DNA of 64,000 bases, from the NCBI RefSeq assembly GCF_026745355.1, contig NC_079205.1, forward strand, positions 54,622,025-54,686,024, in the 5' to 3' direction. Of the stretch, positions 33,415 to 45,800 are shown piece by piece. The number at the start of each line of letters is the position of its first letter. Position 1 is the stretch's first letter. Both the position numbers and the translations under genes were made by a program. The notes below the pieces were generated by a model, which made no database searches, was not told the DNA's origin, and worked only from the letters and a program-made list of their open reading frames with translations. The DNA is from Beta vulgaris subsp. vulgaris. Its lineage: Eukaryota > Streptophyta > Magnoliopsida > Caryophyllales > Amaranthaceae.

Positions 33415-35210
33415 TTTGTAACAAATGATACTTCTATTGTATTTCTACTGTTTTTGGAGAGTGATTTCCTAGGACTCTAGGAGATTGTATATACTATTAA
33501 TAGTACTATAGTCGAGGCCTTGGAACTTTATTTTCTTGTAAACAATTATGATTAATTGGTTCTAGGAAATTCATTCTTATCAACATTTTAGTGATTTCCT
33601 AGGTTGCATTGTGGGATTATTATGTATTACTAGTAGAACTGTACATTCTCAAGTCATTTGGAAAGATGGTGCCCAATAACTCTTGAAATAATCATATTTG
33701 TCCTCTATTTCGAATTTTTGCATTTTCGGTTATTCTCTAATTTTTTACTCCTTCCGTCTTAAAAAGGTACTCATATCCCATTTCTCATAACAAAAATTCA
33801 AAAAGGAACATTTAGTAATGATGTTTCAATTGTTGCGCTGAGTAAATGGGAATTTATTTGAAGTTGTTGTATCAGTCAACATTTGAACCGATTTATTGAA
33901 TACTTCAAATAAAGAAAATGGAATTTGAATGAAATATGGGTATAAATGTCACTTTATGGTGAAGGTAATTAAAGAGTAATTTGCATTGGTATGTAATTAT
34001 GTTTAAACTGAAAACGCTGTGAATTAAAGATCAAAGAAGGGGCCGTCAAAAGAAAGATCAAAGAAGGGAATGGAATGGAGGTGTAATCTTCAGTTTATAC
34101 TAAAGAGTAATTTGCATTTCTGGATCTTAATTACATTTAAAAACAAAATACGTGCATAATATCCTCTCAATGCAAATTTTAATGTCATTACTTATATTAC
34201 TCATGTAAATTTTAATTAAAATCCAAATCCACTAAAATTAACATAAGTGATTAAGATGCCTTTGATAAATGACGAGAATTAAGTAATATAGCCTTTTCAT
34301 CGATGGCACAATGCTATCTTATTCATCCTTATAGGATGATATGTGATATCTCAAATGTAATAGTAATACATGTCCTTCATCTTTATTAGTGTGGTAGGTG
34401 ACGAATAGTGTCATATTGAACCATAATTCGACATATATCAATTTCGTTCAACTACACAAGCAAGACCCCTTACAAATGGGAAGAAAAAGTAAGGGAAACC
34501 TCCAATTCGAAAATGCTCCCTCATTGCAACCTCAGACTCATTGAAGTGTAACTTATCAGTTAAAAATTTTACTTAGCTTCCACGATACACCCAAGCTTTA
34601 ATTGGTTGTTCTACACTACCTCCTCTTTCCATACTAAGGAAGCCATGGTAATGAATTGCTAATAACATACAGTTGTGTGAAGTTTTTTTTAGGTAGGGAG
34701 AATTTCTTTGCAAAAGGTGGGATACCGAGGATCCTTTTTGTAAAGGGTGAGAATCAAAACCCTATCACAAGCAATGGCGGAACCAGGATTTCAAAATCGA
34801 GGGGTGACAAAAAAAGAAAAAGCAAGGATATTCAATATTGAAAAATTTACAACGCAAAGACTCATCATTTCCTATATTCATTATTTAATACAAATTAACA
34901 CATATGAACTAACTATTAAACTATATGAAAATCAATCAATAAATTACCATCATAAAGAAACTAAATCATTATAGAAAATTATAAATAAATTAACACTACC
35001 TAATTTATACAAATTCACATTTCACAAATTCAACATTCACAATATAACAAACCCATTTTACTTAATTAATACTTGTTCGTTCTTCATAATGAAAGAGCTA
35101 GCTACAAAAAAAAAACATCCGAAAGTAGGCAAAACCAGCTGCTTATAGAAGTACTAAACCAGAATGCTTACCTTCCCACAAAAAATAGTAAACTAGAAAT
35201 ACTAATACCC
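33415..35210. other. Spacer of unit 3 (between A3 and B3)
   Basis: Non-coding and more diverged than the unit 1 and 2 spacers. It contains a decayed copy of the SINE-like area near 34680-34790, followed by about 250 bases (34790-35040) not found in the other units, beginning with gcggaaccaggattt, which looks like a DNA-transposon end. Confidence 0.5.
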
Positions 35211-35906
35211 TTAAATTCTAGAGAATAACATTATTAGTATAACCAGAATAGTGATTTTTAACATGTAGTTTCCATTGATTGTGGTCAATTGCAAGAGCTT
35301 GCAACCAACTTGGTAGTAAGCAACAGCATCACTAATAGCCATCTTAACCATTTCCTCGGACAACACTGTCGGAATCCTCGAATCAACTGTAATATCTGTT
35401 CTAGTTCCAGTTGAAGGACCATCATATCGGACTCCAATTTCACGAGCTAAATCAGCCAGAGTTGATTCAATCAGACCTGGTTTCTTGAGAACCATAGCAG
35501 CCAATTCGCCTGCTTTAATAGAAAGTGAGCCCGTGTTCCAACTAATTGGACATTCTGTTCCAACACAGCAAATATTGGAATCCTTCAAAATTTTGCGGAG
35601 ATTCGCTAGTAAAGGATGCATCGAAATATTATCCAAGTGAACAATGAGGCAGCGCTTACTAACGTAAAGAACTAATAACGACCCAATTTTTTGCGAGCGT
35701 CCTACTTTATTAGTAGATAATTTGCTTACAATATCAAGCCCTAGAACTTCGACCTTATTACTTACGATGTGCGAATGGAAGTCGGAAATGTGGTCATCGA
35801 TAAGAGTATCAGAACTAACGGTGTTTACAATCACAGTAACACCATGAATATTGATTTTAGGATAAGTTCCCATATTTTTAAGGTACTTAGCAGGGATGGC
35901 ACTCAT
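35211..35906 (-). CDS. B3: intact WEX-like pseudo-exonuclease, diverged
   Basis: 231-residue single-exon ORF starting MSAIPAKYLKNMGTYPKIN. Same layout as B2 but with several substitutions: VLGLDIVSKLSTNKV (motif I Asp kept, Glu lost), KRCLIVHLDNISMHPLLANL, NICCVGTECPISWNTGS (motif II Asp absent) and MVKMAISDAVAYYQVGCKL (motif III Asp kept, Tyr replaced by Met). The C-terminus is longer and different (NYMLKITILVILIMLFSRI) because of a one-base change of frame after TTINGN relative to B2. The frame is intact over the whole fold. Probably non-catalytic; function unknown. Confidence 0.83.
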   Translation of the reverse strand: MSAIPAKYLKNMGTYPKINIHGVTVIVNTVSSDTLIDDHISDFHSHIVSNKVEVLGLDIVSKLSTNKVGRSQKIGSLLVLYVSKRCLIVHLDNISMHPLLANLRKILKDSNICCVGTECPISWNTGSLSIKAGELAAMVLKKPGLIESTLADLAREIGVRYDGPSTGTRTDITVDSRIPTVLSEEMVKMAISDAVAYYQVGCKLLQLTTINGNYMLKITILVILIMLFSRI

Positions 35907-36075
35907 TTCGGCTTTGGGTGTGCAAGTAATATTGCAGTCGTAGTATACTTATAGGAGCTGGGGTCCTTTCAATTCCAAAATCCAAGTGTTCGTTGCCAAA
36001 TAAATTCTCAACCAAAAATGTATTTGGAGAATTAATTAACTCAACGTTAATTCTTGAGGCTTTGGGAACTGTCAA
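35887..36075 (-). CDS. Conserved 62-codon ORF overlapping the start of B3
   Basis: MTVPKASRINVELINSPNTF...RNECHPC. It has the same length and overlap as at B1 and B2, with about five amino-acid changes and no stop, although B3 is the most diverged unit. Unknown function. Confidence 0.4.
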   Translation of the reverse strand: MTVPKASRINVELINSPNTFLVENLFGNEHLDFGIERTPAPISILRLQYYLHTQSRNECHPC

Positions 36076-36976
36076 CTATTTCTAACCCTTCGTTTTTTTT
36101 TTTTTTTTTTTTCTGTGGTGACCTTTCCTTCTCTCGAGTGAGTTAGGACTTGGGAATTCCAATCCCCTCCCCTACTTTTTGTAAGGGTTTTTTTTGGACA
36201 CCAAAAAAACTATTTTATTTATAAAGGATCGTCAAACAACATTTACAATTAATTTCTGAAAAATTGAAAAATTTTAACATAAATAAATAACACCTTAGAA
36301 CTGGATACATCGCAAATTCGATTAAAAATAGTCTTAATAAAAAACATCATCTGAATCAATACAATTTTTGAGTTCGCTCTGATTCGACTTAACTTCCGCT
36401 AATGCACAGTCGTTTGGTGAAAATACTTCTGCGATCTTCTAGATTCTTACACAGAATATAGATTGTTAAATCTTCCTCCTTCGTTAGACGAACAAAAAAA
36501 GAAATTGAACAACCTAAAATAAATATCATCTTAAGGATGGGATATACTTATTGCTGGAAGCAATTAAATGAATTTTAGCGATTACCAAAGGTACGAACAC
36601 CAGTGGAAACTCCTAAAAAGACTCCAATTTTTTTTTAAAAAAAAAAAAAAACTCCTAAAAAGATTCACAATTGACGCCAAGAAGAAAAAGAGATGAAAGA
36701 GAAAGAAGGTTAAAGAATAAAGGAAAAACCTTCAAAAAAGAAGAAAAACCTAGCAATGGAGCTGGGAAAAACTCTTCAAGGAGAATCCCTGGAGAGAAAA
36801 AAAAAACTCTCCAAGGAAAAACCCTAGAAAGAACCCAGTCCACTTTTTATAAGATTAGATGTGTCACTCAATTTTATAAATTATATATTATTAGTTTATG
36901 AAATAAATAAATAAGGCAAAGAATAATTAACATCAATTAATAAGATTAGATAGTTCCTTCAAATAAAATAAGATTA
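36076..36976. other. B3 upstream region
   Basis: Diverged copy of 22573-23344, alignable to about 36873. It then differs from units 1 and 2 where they carry the LINE. No gene seen. It ends at the CACTA target duplication gat. Confidence 0.5.
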
Positions 36977-37401
36977 GATCACAACAAGAATCTGTGTGTT
37001 TGCCGAAGGACTTCACCGACGTCCAAAATATCTGTCGGTAAAATGAAAATTACCGACGGATAAAATATATTACCGACCGATATTGGAAACCGTCGGTAAT
37101 TACCGATGGTTTGGTGGCGGTACCGTCGGGTCAGCCGACGGCAATAATACATTTTTTTCCTTTTTGTTTTTTAGAATTAAATTTACCGTCGGCTCTGTAT
37201 TTTTACCGATGGATAATCCGTCGGTAAATTCTTTGTTAAGTTTCTTGTGCATCGTCCTTTTCCTATCCTCTCATTTCCCCTTATCTTCAATTCCCTTAAA
37301 CCTTCACCATCTCTCTTATTTCACCCGCCTCCACATCTTATTTTCTCTCCACTCTCTTCACTCTCTTCTCACCCTCTTTCTTTTTTGGAAAAATTGATGA
37401 T

Positions 37402-38896
37402 GGGAATAATCCTACCTTTGGGTGACCTTCTTAAAACAGTCCCACTCTTGAGTTAACTCAATAAAATCCCACCTTTTTGTCTTATCTTCTTAGACTGGAC
37501 CTTCACCTGTTGGTAACCTACAATTGCAAGTTAACTCAATTTTAATTTTAATTAACCTAAATAAAATGAATCTAACAACCAACCATTAATCTAAAAACTT
37601 CCGACCCCGACCAACAATACCTCTACAGGGAACACCACAACCGCCAACACCACCACCACCCGTCTCTGTCTCGACCACCAACAAACCACCTTCCACAAAT
37701 CAACACCAAACCCACCCTAGCTCCGTCCCCACTAACCATAATCCACCTTGCGAGGCCGAATTGTCGACTATTCTGCGACTGTGAAGGTGTCGAAAGACTC
37801 ACTCATTCATCTCGATCTCCTCTCTCCTCCTCAATTTATGTTGTGTGTGTTTTATCTGAACCTGGTTGTTTGTTGTTATGTGTTTAATTTATGTTTTTGA
37901 GATTAAATCTGTCATTCGATCAATTTGATTGCTTTTCTGGTGAATACAAACTGATTTACCTCTGTAACCCAGATGAGATAGCTTCCCTCTGATTATTAAA
38001 TATAAAACAGTAACGAATTAAACTAAACAAACAAATTAACACATTAAGATCTTATCAAAATATTTAGTCTGAATTAACAAGTGTTTTAGATGATTCATGG
38101 CAATGTGAATTCGAGAATTTCTTCGCATGTTTTGTGCCGCACGAGTTCGAAGGATAATCCTTCTGAGAGGTTGTTTTCGTCCAGCATTGATAGATCGGTT
38201 TCGGATGGGATCTTTATCAATTGAATCGAAAGGTAGTTTTGCGCTTTCGGTTTCGATACATGATTTTTAATTGCTATTGGATTTGGTTTTTATTCAGCTC
38301 ATTTTGTTTGAATTTTGTAATGGCAGGTTGTGCTAGAATTAGTTGGGGTCCCGGGGAGGTAAGAAGGGATGATGTGCCATGGTTTGGAGGAGGAGAGAGA
38401 AAGTTGTTGAGGAGGAATGATGGTGATGTGGAGAGGATGGGGTTTGAAGGAAAGAGGATAGAAGTGGTGGAACCGTGTAAGTGTTGGGTGAAGGAGAGGA
38501 TCATGAAGTACGGTTGAAGTTGAACGTGAAGAGGAGTTATTTGTGGGTGAGGTCAGAGCCCAAAGATGGTGATAGTGTACCCGCCATTGATGAAGAGGAG
38601 GAAAGAGAAAAAAAAAGACATATTATAAGAGCTTCCAGAGAGATGGAGAGAAGAGAAGATGAACAAAGGGAGTTAATGTTTAGTAGAGATGGTCTGCACT
38701 TTTTTTTATTTATTTAAGACATTATTAATGCAAGTTAGATGAAAAAGTAAAACTTACTAATGTTTAGCAGGTTATCAATAGTTAACTAGTTAATGGAGAC
38801 CATTTTAAGAAGATAAGACAAAAAGGTGGAATTTTATTAAGTTAACTAAAAAATGGGACTGTTTTAAGAAGACCACCCAAAGGTGGAATTATTCCC
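37402..38896. mobile_element. MULE-like TIR element nested in the CACTA, with gene-like fragment
   Basis: Inverted terminal repeats of about 100 bp (starting GGGAATAAT.CCACCTTTGGGTG and continuing TCTTCTTAAAACAGTCCCA). Flanks 37393-37401 (attgatgat) and 38897-38905 (attaatttt) agree at 6 of 9 positions, a possible decayed 9-bp duplication. Long TIRs suggest a MULE. The centre carries sequence with exon-like character (38100-38640). Confidence 0.7.
38100..38640 (+). pseudogene. Possible captured gene fragment inside the MULE-like element
   Basis: Plus-strand reading gives NVNSRISSHVLCRTSSKDNP...SIDRSVSDGIFIN then a stop. Next comes a T-rich stretch (38230-38330) ending atggcag like an intron acceptor, and a second open piece (CARISWGPGEVRRDDVPWFGGGERK and LKLNVKRSYLWVRSEPKDGD in neighbouring frames). 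The change of base composition and exon-intron-like alternation suggest capture from a host gene, which I do not recognise. Confidence 0.4.
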
Positions 38897-40281
38897 ATTA
38901 ATTTTATCTTCTTTTTTTCATCTTCAATTCTTCAACCTCAAAACCTCAATTCTCATCATCTCAAATTAACAAGTAAGTATTCTCTCCTTTTTTTTGTTTT
39001 TCTTTTTTTCTGGTTTTATTTTTTTCTTTTTTGTTTTTTTCCTATTTCATTTTCTCTTCTTGTTTGAAATTTAACCCCAAATTAACAAGTAAGTTATTTT
39101 AGGTGGGATTATTTCCTTTTTTGTTGATTTTCCCTTCTTGTTTTTAGGCTTTTTTCTTTGAATTTGCGTTTTTTATTCGGAATTTAGAGGGTTTTTGTTT
39201 GAAATTTAACCCCAAATTTCATGAAATGTGAGGTTGGATTTTTGAGTAAATTTGGGGTTAAAAAATGCTGATATTGGTGGCGGGGTGCTGGTTGTGGGTT
39301 GAGAATTGCGGTTTGGGAGTTGGGCTGGGTTGGGGTTGTGCGATTGTGCGGGGTTGGGGTTGGGGTAGGGTTGCTGGTTGTGGGTATGGTTGTTCAGGGT
39401 TTTTACGTGGATGGGTTCGTGGGTGGTTTGGGTTTTTGGGTGGGTGGATTCGTGGGTGGGTTCGTGTGTGGGTGAGGTTAATTTTGTTTTTAATTTGATT
39501 TTTTTTGGGTTAATTTTGTCAGATTTGTTTTTAATTTGATTTTCTTTGGTTAATTTTGGTTTAATTGTCAAATTTATTATGCTATTCCATTTTTCAGATT
39601 TATTATCATAGTTTATTTTATTTAATTTAATTATTATCGTCATTTTTTGTATGCATTTGGTGTGTAATTTATTTTGATTCAGTTATTGTATAGTTTATGT
39701 TCATTTAATTTCTTATATGTGTCTTTTTTTTTTTTTGATGTTCTTGGTTGCAGAATTTGATTCCACAAGATTGAAGATCTAGAAATTTAGTTATTTTATT
39801 TAGAAATTTTTTAATTTTTTGTTTCAGATTTATCATATTTTAATTGTATTAGTTGTATTTGATTTTAAGTATATCAGAATTTTTTTATTAGATTTATCAA
39901 AGTTATTGTATTCTTTTTGGAAGCACATATGTAATATTTTACAAATTAAAAAATGAAATGTTTATTTTTATTACATTGTAGATGTACAAAGTCTTGATTT
40001 TAGTTGCATTTTTTATTCTATCAAATATTATGGAAAAAAAACATACGACTTAAAAAAGAGACAATTACCGATGGTTTAAAACATCGGTAATTTGTGACGG
40101 ACAATGTATGTCTCCGTCGGTAACTAAAAAAAATCAACGGTAACTGTTACCGAGGGTTAATCCGTCGGTAAATTCTGAATTACCGACGACTAAATATTCC
40201 AACGGCCAGTTACCGACGGCCAAACCCTTTTTTACCGATGGATTTCGACCGTCGAAAAAGGGTGATTTTCTTGTTGTGGAT

Positions 40282-42730
40282 AGCATAGATAATGGCACAT
40301 ATAAGTGGATGAAATATTTTTGGCTATATATGTTTGTATAGATAAGTAGTCAATAATTAGATTACTACTCATCTAAAATCAATATATTTTCAAAGTTATA
40401 TAACTATATTGTAATGCAGCAGATTTCAATTCAAACACTCTCCAATGGAACAAAATAATATTCTAAATTATATTTCAAAAATTATAGCCAATCTAGATAG
40501 TATGATAATTTAGATTGTCATTCAAAAATAAAATTTAATTTTCTCTTATCTAAAGCTCTTTATATGTATTTGTATCTATTTACAACTTTATATTTTTTTA
40601 ATATAATAATGTGGCACAATTCAGTGGCGCTTTCTATATATATATGCTCTTCAAATCTTAAGGAACGGATCAGTCCTATGCACTCAAAAAGCTCTTCTTA
40701 TAAGTTAAGTCTTGTTTGTGACTGACAACATATATTGTTACTTAATGGTGCCGTCAATCCACATATAAGGTTAATTTTTGTATTTCTAGCCAGCTAATCA
40801 TACAAGGGGTTTTAAGGTTAATTAAATATCTCTATTATCTCTATTATATAAGAGAAGAGGGAGAAAATGGTGTCCACATAAAATGACCTTCCTACCCTTA
40901 CTCACACAATAAATCATGCAATTATTAATAAAGAATAAATTTAAAAGAAAAAAAATCAACCATATTCAATAAGTCAATAGTTATCTATTTGAAATAATTG
41001 TCAAAATACAAGTTTCAAAAAATATCCTATGTAACATTGATTCCAAATCTCTGAATAATAAGGAAAGTTGTTATATGAAGGATAAAAACCTTGAAACTAC
41101 AATTCAAAAATATTAATCTATACAACATAAACACCATTATTTTACTTAAAATATTAATTACAATAAATTTAAAATCTTACATCTCTATTATATAAGGGAA
41201 GGGGGGAGCTATGGTGTCCTCTTTTGAACCGACTATTTTTGCCCCCCTTCCCTTTCTAAATTACAAAAGGAATCTTAAAATTAAAATCGACACTCAAAAA
41301 AACTACCGAAAATTAATTTACAACACTCACTCACAAATCACTCACAAATCACTTAAAAGAAGAAACTTTACAAATCACTCATACAATATAATTAAGAAAA
41401 TCATGTTGCAAATCATTCAAATAATCAAAAAATTTTATTAAAACTTAAAATTAACATACAAAGTAAAACTAATAATCTAGAACATCAATACATAAAAAAA
41501 ACGTCTACAAAAATTTACTTACAAATACTCACAAAAGTTACCTATAAACACAAATTTGAGAAAAACATAAGATTTTGACGGTGATATCACACATTCATCC
41601 ATCGGCATAATTTGCGAACTTCCAAATTATTTCACATTAGTTGAAATAAACAATAGGAAATTAGTTGACTGTTATGTAGTTAAAAAATGGAGATGAAAAC
41701 AATGAGTTCAAAAGGGCTTTTATACAATCAGACTTAAATTTAATTCATTTTCATATAAAACAAATTTAGTTTTTTCTAAAAAAAATGCCAATATTTAAAT
41801 TTTTGCCCAAAACTTTTGCAAAAAACCATGTTCAGAAATAAATTTTGAAAAAAAAACAATATCAAACTTTTTGCAAACAATTTTTGCAAAAATCATTTTC
41901 AGAAAAAAAACTAAATTAATTTGCAAAAAGTAACGATTTTTGTTTTTCTAAAAAAAAATTCCAATATCAAATTGTGTAAGAAAAAATCAAAATTTCATTT
42001 CAAATATAATTGAAGCTAAAAGTGTTAAAATTTAGAAAAGGACCAAATTTGAAATGATGGAAATTTTTAAATATCAATATGTGCAAACAAAATTCAGAAG
42101 TTAGACAAGGAAAAAAAACTAAGGTGTATTTGTAGTGAAATTATAATTTAGTAGTTAGACGAGGAAAAAAATTATTTACTTTTTCATAGTGTTTCCTGTA
42201 TATATATAATGAAACTCTTACATATATTTGGACCTATCTCTTTCTATTATATTATAGCGATTAATTATCAAGGTAAAAAGGTTTATGTAAAATATATTCA
42301 AGAATTAAAGTACAACATATCTCTATTATATAAGGGAAGGGGAGCTACGGTGTCCCGAATGAAGAGATATTTTATCCCTTTTCCTTTCTAAATTAAAATC
42401 CACTTACAAACCAAGGGAGATTCAAATAAAAATACTGGAAATAAAATTATAACAATCACTCACAAGTCAACTAAATCATAGAATTGTATAATTTACATTA
42501 CACAAATCACTCAAATGATGAAACTTTACAAAAACCAAAAGATTAACTTACAAACTACAACGTCAATACATACTCACAAAAATTTGACTTGAAATCCAAG
42601 TGTCCACTTTCTTCACAATATATGAAGTAGTGTACTTAGCTTAATTTAAAATCAACTAAAAAATTATAATATCAGAAATCAAAGATAAATTCAATAAAAT
42701 TTCTATTTTGTTCATAGAATTTTGACCTTG

Positions 42731-42761
<31 letters not shown>

Positions 42762-42924
42762 GACTGGTGAGAGACTTAATTGACAGAAACTAAACCAATT
42801 AAATTTTGTACATAAAAGCAATTATACATTGTATATATGTCTAATGTTCAAATTTTGACTTTTACATACGTCGAAAAAAAATCGAGTTTCTGTTTTGAAA
42901 AAAATCCAAGCACGCATCGCATAT
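40282..42924. other. AT-rich intergenic with three Helitron-like 5' ends
   Basis: No genes. A motif tctctattatataagg(g)a followed by a gg-rich patch and tggtgtcc recurs at about 40850, 41181 and 42318. TC starts of this form are typical of plant Helitron 5' ends, but I saw no matching CTRR 3' ends with hairpins. A poly(A) run of about 25 lies near 42738. Confidence 0.4.
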
Positions 42925-44113
42925 ATACTCCTTATATTATTTAAGGTTCAATGAAAATATTCATTGAGTTTAATTTATTAAACTAATTATTAAAACTTTT
43001 ATATTTAAATCTATAAGTATTATGTTCTTTTTTTTAATTTTTTTTTTTTTTTTTTGCGTTTTTGACAACTAGTTTTGCAAAACACTTATATTCTAAGCCA
43101 TTACTTTGAACTTAATAGTTAACAGTTACTAGTTCACCGCTGATAACTACCTCAATAGGTAACAACTACTGCAACATCTAACAACTAATGCAACAACTAA
43201 CAACAATTTTGCCAAACAATACTATTAGGGGTAGCTGCTAGCCGTCTACTAGTAACGATCAACAATTGAATATTCGAAAAAATTGATTGGATACGGATCA
43301 CGAAAATTTTAATTGGGATATTCGAATTTTTGAAATACTTTTTTTCTAGAAAATTCTAGAACTTCGTTAACCCTAGGGCAACTAAAACCCATCATCAAGC
43401 ACTTTATCAAATTACTAAGTTTTCATTTTTCAACCACTTAAAGAATTTTGGCACGCGCTCCTCACCTCCCTAGTTGACTAGCTCCACTTTGACACTCTCC
43501 ACTGGCCGCTACACGACCGTTGTTCTTCTCCAGCCAGGCTGTTCGAGTAGTCCACTATTCACAGTTCACAACTTTGCACCCTTCATCTTCTAGTCCTCGA
43601 CTCTGTGTAGTTCGCATTCGCACGACCAGACGTCATCTTGTAGCATCAGTCGTGATTGATTTTATTCTACAATTTTAAGTTTTAATTGTTATTCACTAAC
43701 ATTGTTCAGTAATTTTGTAAGTTCCAACTTTTAAGTAATAAAGAATTGGCTACAAGGAAAAACAAATCGGATATTCGATTATCGGATTCGAACTCTCGGA
43801 TATCCGATATATTTCGGATTAGATTCTTATCACAATTCCTCTTTTTGGAAATTTCGGATCAGAATGACTTATCCGAAATGAACCCCCTATTATAAAGTTT
43901 TTGTACAACTTTTATCCTTTCCTTTCTCTTCCGTCTCACTTGTTCCATCGCTGAACCACACATTTCCTATTTCTCACCTTCCAGCCATCATATCTCCTCT
44001 CACTTTACGGAATCACACCAGTCACCAGAAACCTATTCAAGCTAAGGTCATTGGAATTTTTTAATTTAAAACGATCAACAACATTGCCAGATGTAAACAA
44101 ACGCCTGATCATA
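42925..44113. repeat. Segment present in inverted orientation near C2
   Basis: This block is found reversed at 49905-52855, where it is enlarged by about 1.7 kb that includes a CACTA element. The right flank (caacttttactactcaaat) is the same at both places, so the block is flipped relative to C1/C2. It contains no gene. Confidence 0.8.
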
Positions 44114-44204
44114 TATACAACTTTTACTACTCAAATAAATGTATATAAGTTTAGTATAGTCCTTCAATCCTTGCAAAATGACCAACATTAACAAAACATA
44201 CTTC

Positions 44205-44850
44205 CTCCGTTTTTTAGTTGTTTCATATTGTGGGTGTTTGATAATTATAGTTTTAGGGTAAAAAGGGAGGTTTGGACCACTTTTAGAGTTTTCCCTAGTC
44301 TGAAACTCTATGTGGGTATTTGGTAAAGAGACTTTCAAGAGAGAGTTTTGGGTTTAAAACTCTCAAAATGAAAAAACTCCTCTTTGAAGCTTTTTCTTCA
44401 GAGGCTTACGTGAGAGAATGTGTGAATGACTTTTTTTCCCATAATTATAATACTAACATATCAGTTAATATGTTAATGAATGTCATTTTATACAAACAAA
44501 GTGTAATCAGTTTTTAGCAATCAACTAATTTTTACCAAACACATTTATGTGAAAAGTTAGTCAAATATGCTAAACAAAAAGGTAAAACTCTAAACTCTAA
44601 CAGCTAAACTCTAACCTCTATTTGCCAAACAGAATCATGGACTTTTGGCATTATTCATCGTATGTAGTTTGACCGTTTTTGGTTATTTTTTCGTAAGAAA
44701 AACATAGTCAAGTGGAATATTATTAGAATTATCTTAATATGTACTTTCCATATATCAAATTTTTATAATTTTTACTTATGTACAATTAGAGATATTAAAG
44801 GTATAAGTTTTGACAAACGTATGAAGTAGAAATGGAACAACTAACAAAAT
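44205..44850. mobile_element. Decayed MITE with a nested TIR element, C1 flank
   Basis: Outer ends cttcctccgttttttagttg and caactaacaaaatagaggaa are inverted, MITE-like. Nested inside, about 44230-44635 begins gtgggtgtttgat and ends tatttgccaaacaga (inverted GTTTG ends). The same nested structure is at 52937-53590 near C2, so it predates the duplication. Confidence 0.6.
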
Positions 44851-45469
44851 AGAGGAATTATATATACAAAGTTGAATGTGTGTATGATGTCATATGTGAA
44901 CCCATCAATATATTTCACACTCCTATTAAAAAAATGAGAGTATGTATTCCCTACGTTTTCTCTTATTAAGAATCGAGGAAGAAACTAATGCAAATAAAAA
45001 ATTGAACAATATTCACTATTTTAGATAAAATTATTTGACTAAAAATAACGATTCTAGCCTTTTAGAGTTATTCTATGTTAGACAATCAATGACACATTTT
45101 TTGCTTATTTGGAGTATTTGACCCACCAAAAAATAATAATGTTTTTTTCACTTTTTATACCAAAAGATACTACTTCATTTGTTCATATTTCCTCATTATT
45201 TTATATTAAATTGGTTAAAAATTTCCATATAAAAAGTTCAAAAATAGCATTGCCTAAAATTTTATACAAAACACGATATGACAATAAAAAAAAAAGGGGT
45301 GACTAGGGAGTATGAAACTAGTACAAGCCACTACTCCCTTGTAATTTGATTGAATTAATTTTGTATCACTTTATACCTTTTTTTTATTACAAAAAATAAT
45401 TTATTCAAATACCAAGATTACCAATCCCTACTAGGATACTGATAAACAACCAAAAGTAAATGTCCAACA

Positions 45470-45548
45470 TAAAATTGAGATGAGGATTCGAACTTAAAAA
45501 AATGCCCTGGAATTCAGGCTAATATTCCACTAAGCTACTACCTGTCGT
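45470..45548 (-). repeat. tRNA-like (SINE-type) segment upstream of C1
   Basis: The minus strand shows GTAGCTTAGTGGAATATTAG (box-A-like) and GTTCGAATCC (box-B-like) about 50 bases apart. No full cloverleaf. It is duplicated at 54243-54322. Confidence 0.45.
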
Positions 45549-45800
45549 TCGTATTACTTTATGCTTTTGCTTTATTGTACTTTATTATTATTCTATTCGA
45601 TTGATTAATCACCCTTCAGAAATCGGAATAGATACAAAGAATGAAAGCTAGGTAGTAGTAGCTTTGAGAGCCTCAAAAGTGGGGGTGCCTCCTCATCATT
45701 CCTCCCACTCTTCTTCTTCAAAATTGTGATTGAGATTTCTTTTCTTAGAAAACTAAGAATCTTTACATTTTTCTTGAAGAATTATTCAATAAACAATAAA

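Larger units (their letters stand above)
36980..40278. mobile_element. CACTA-type element with ACCGACGG subterminal repeats, TSD gat
   Basis: 3299 bp. Ends CACAACAAGAA and its inverse (TTCTTGTTGTG), 3-bp TSD gat (36977-36979, 40279-40281). Subterminal zones 37010-37225 and 40068-40255 are dense in TTACCGACGG/CCGTCGGTAA motifs in both orientations, as expected of transposase-binding sites in CACTA elements. No transposase found; the interior contains a second element (37402-38896) and T-rich sequence. Non-autonomous. Confidence 0.92.

Noticed and set aside
40280..42900. CRISPR-like or regularly spaced repeats
   Set aside because: Spacing is irregular and the organism is a plant; the repeated motif fits transposon ends.
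43440..43680. GC-richer stretch that might be a gene
   Set aside because: No sustained frame, and the same sequence occurs reversed at 52130-52330 with indels that shift every frame; treated as a duplicated repeat.
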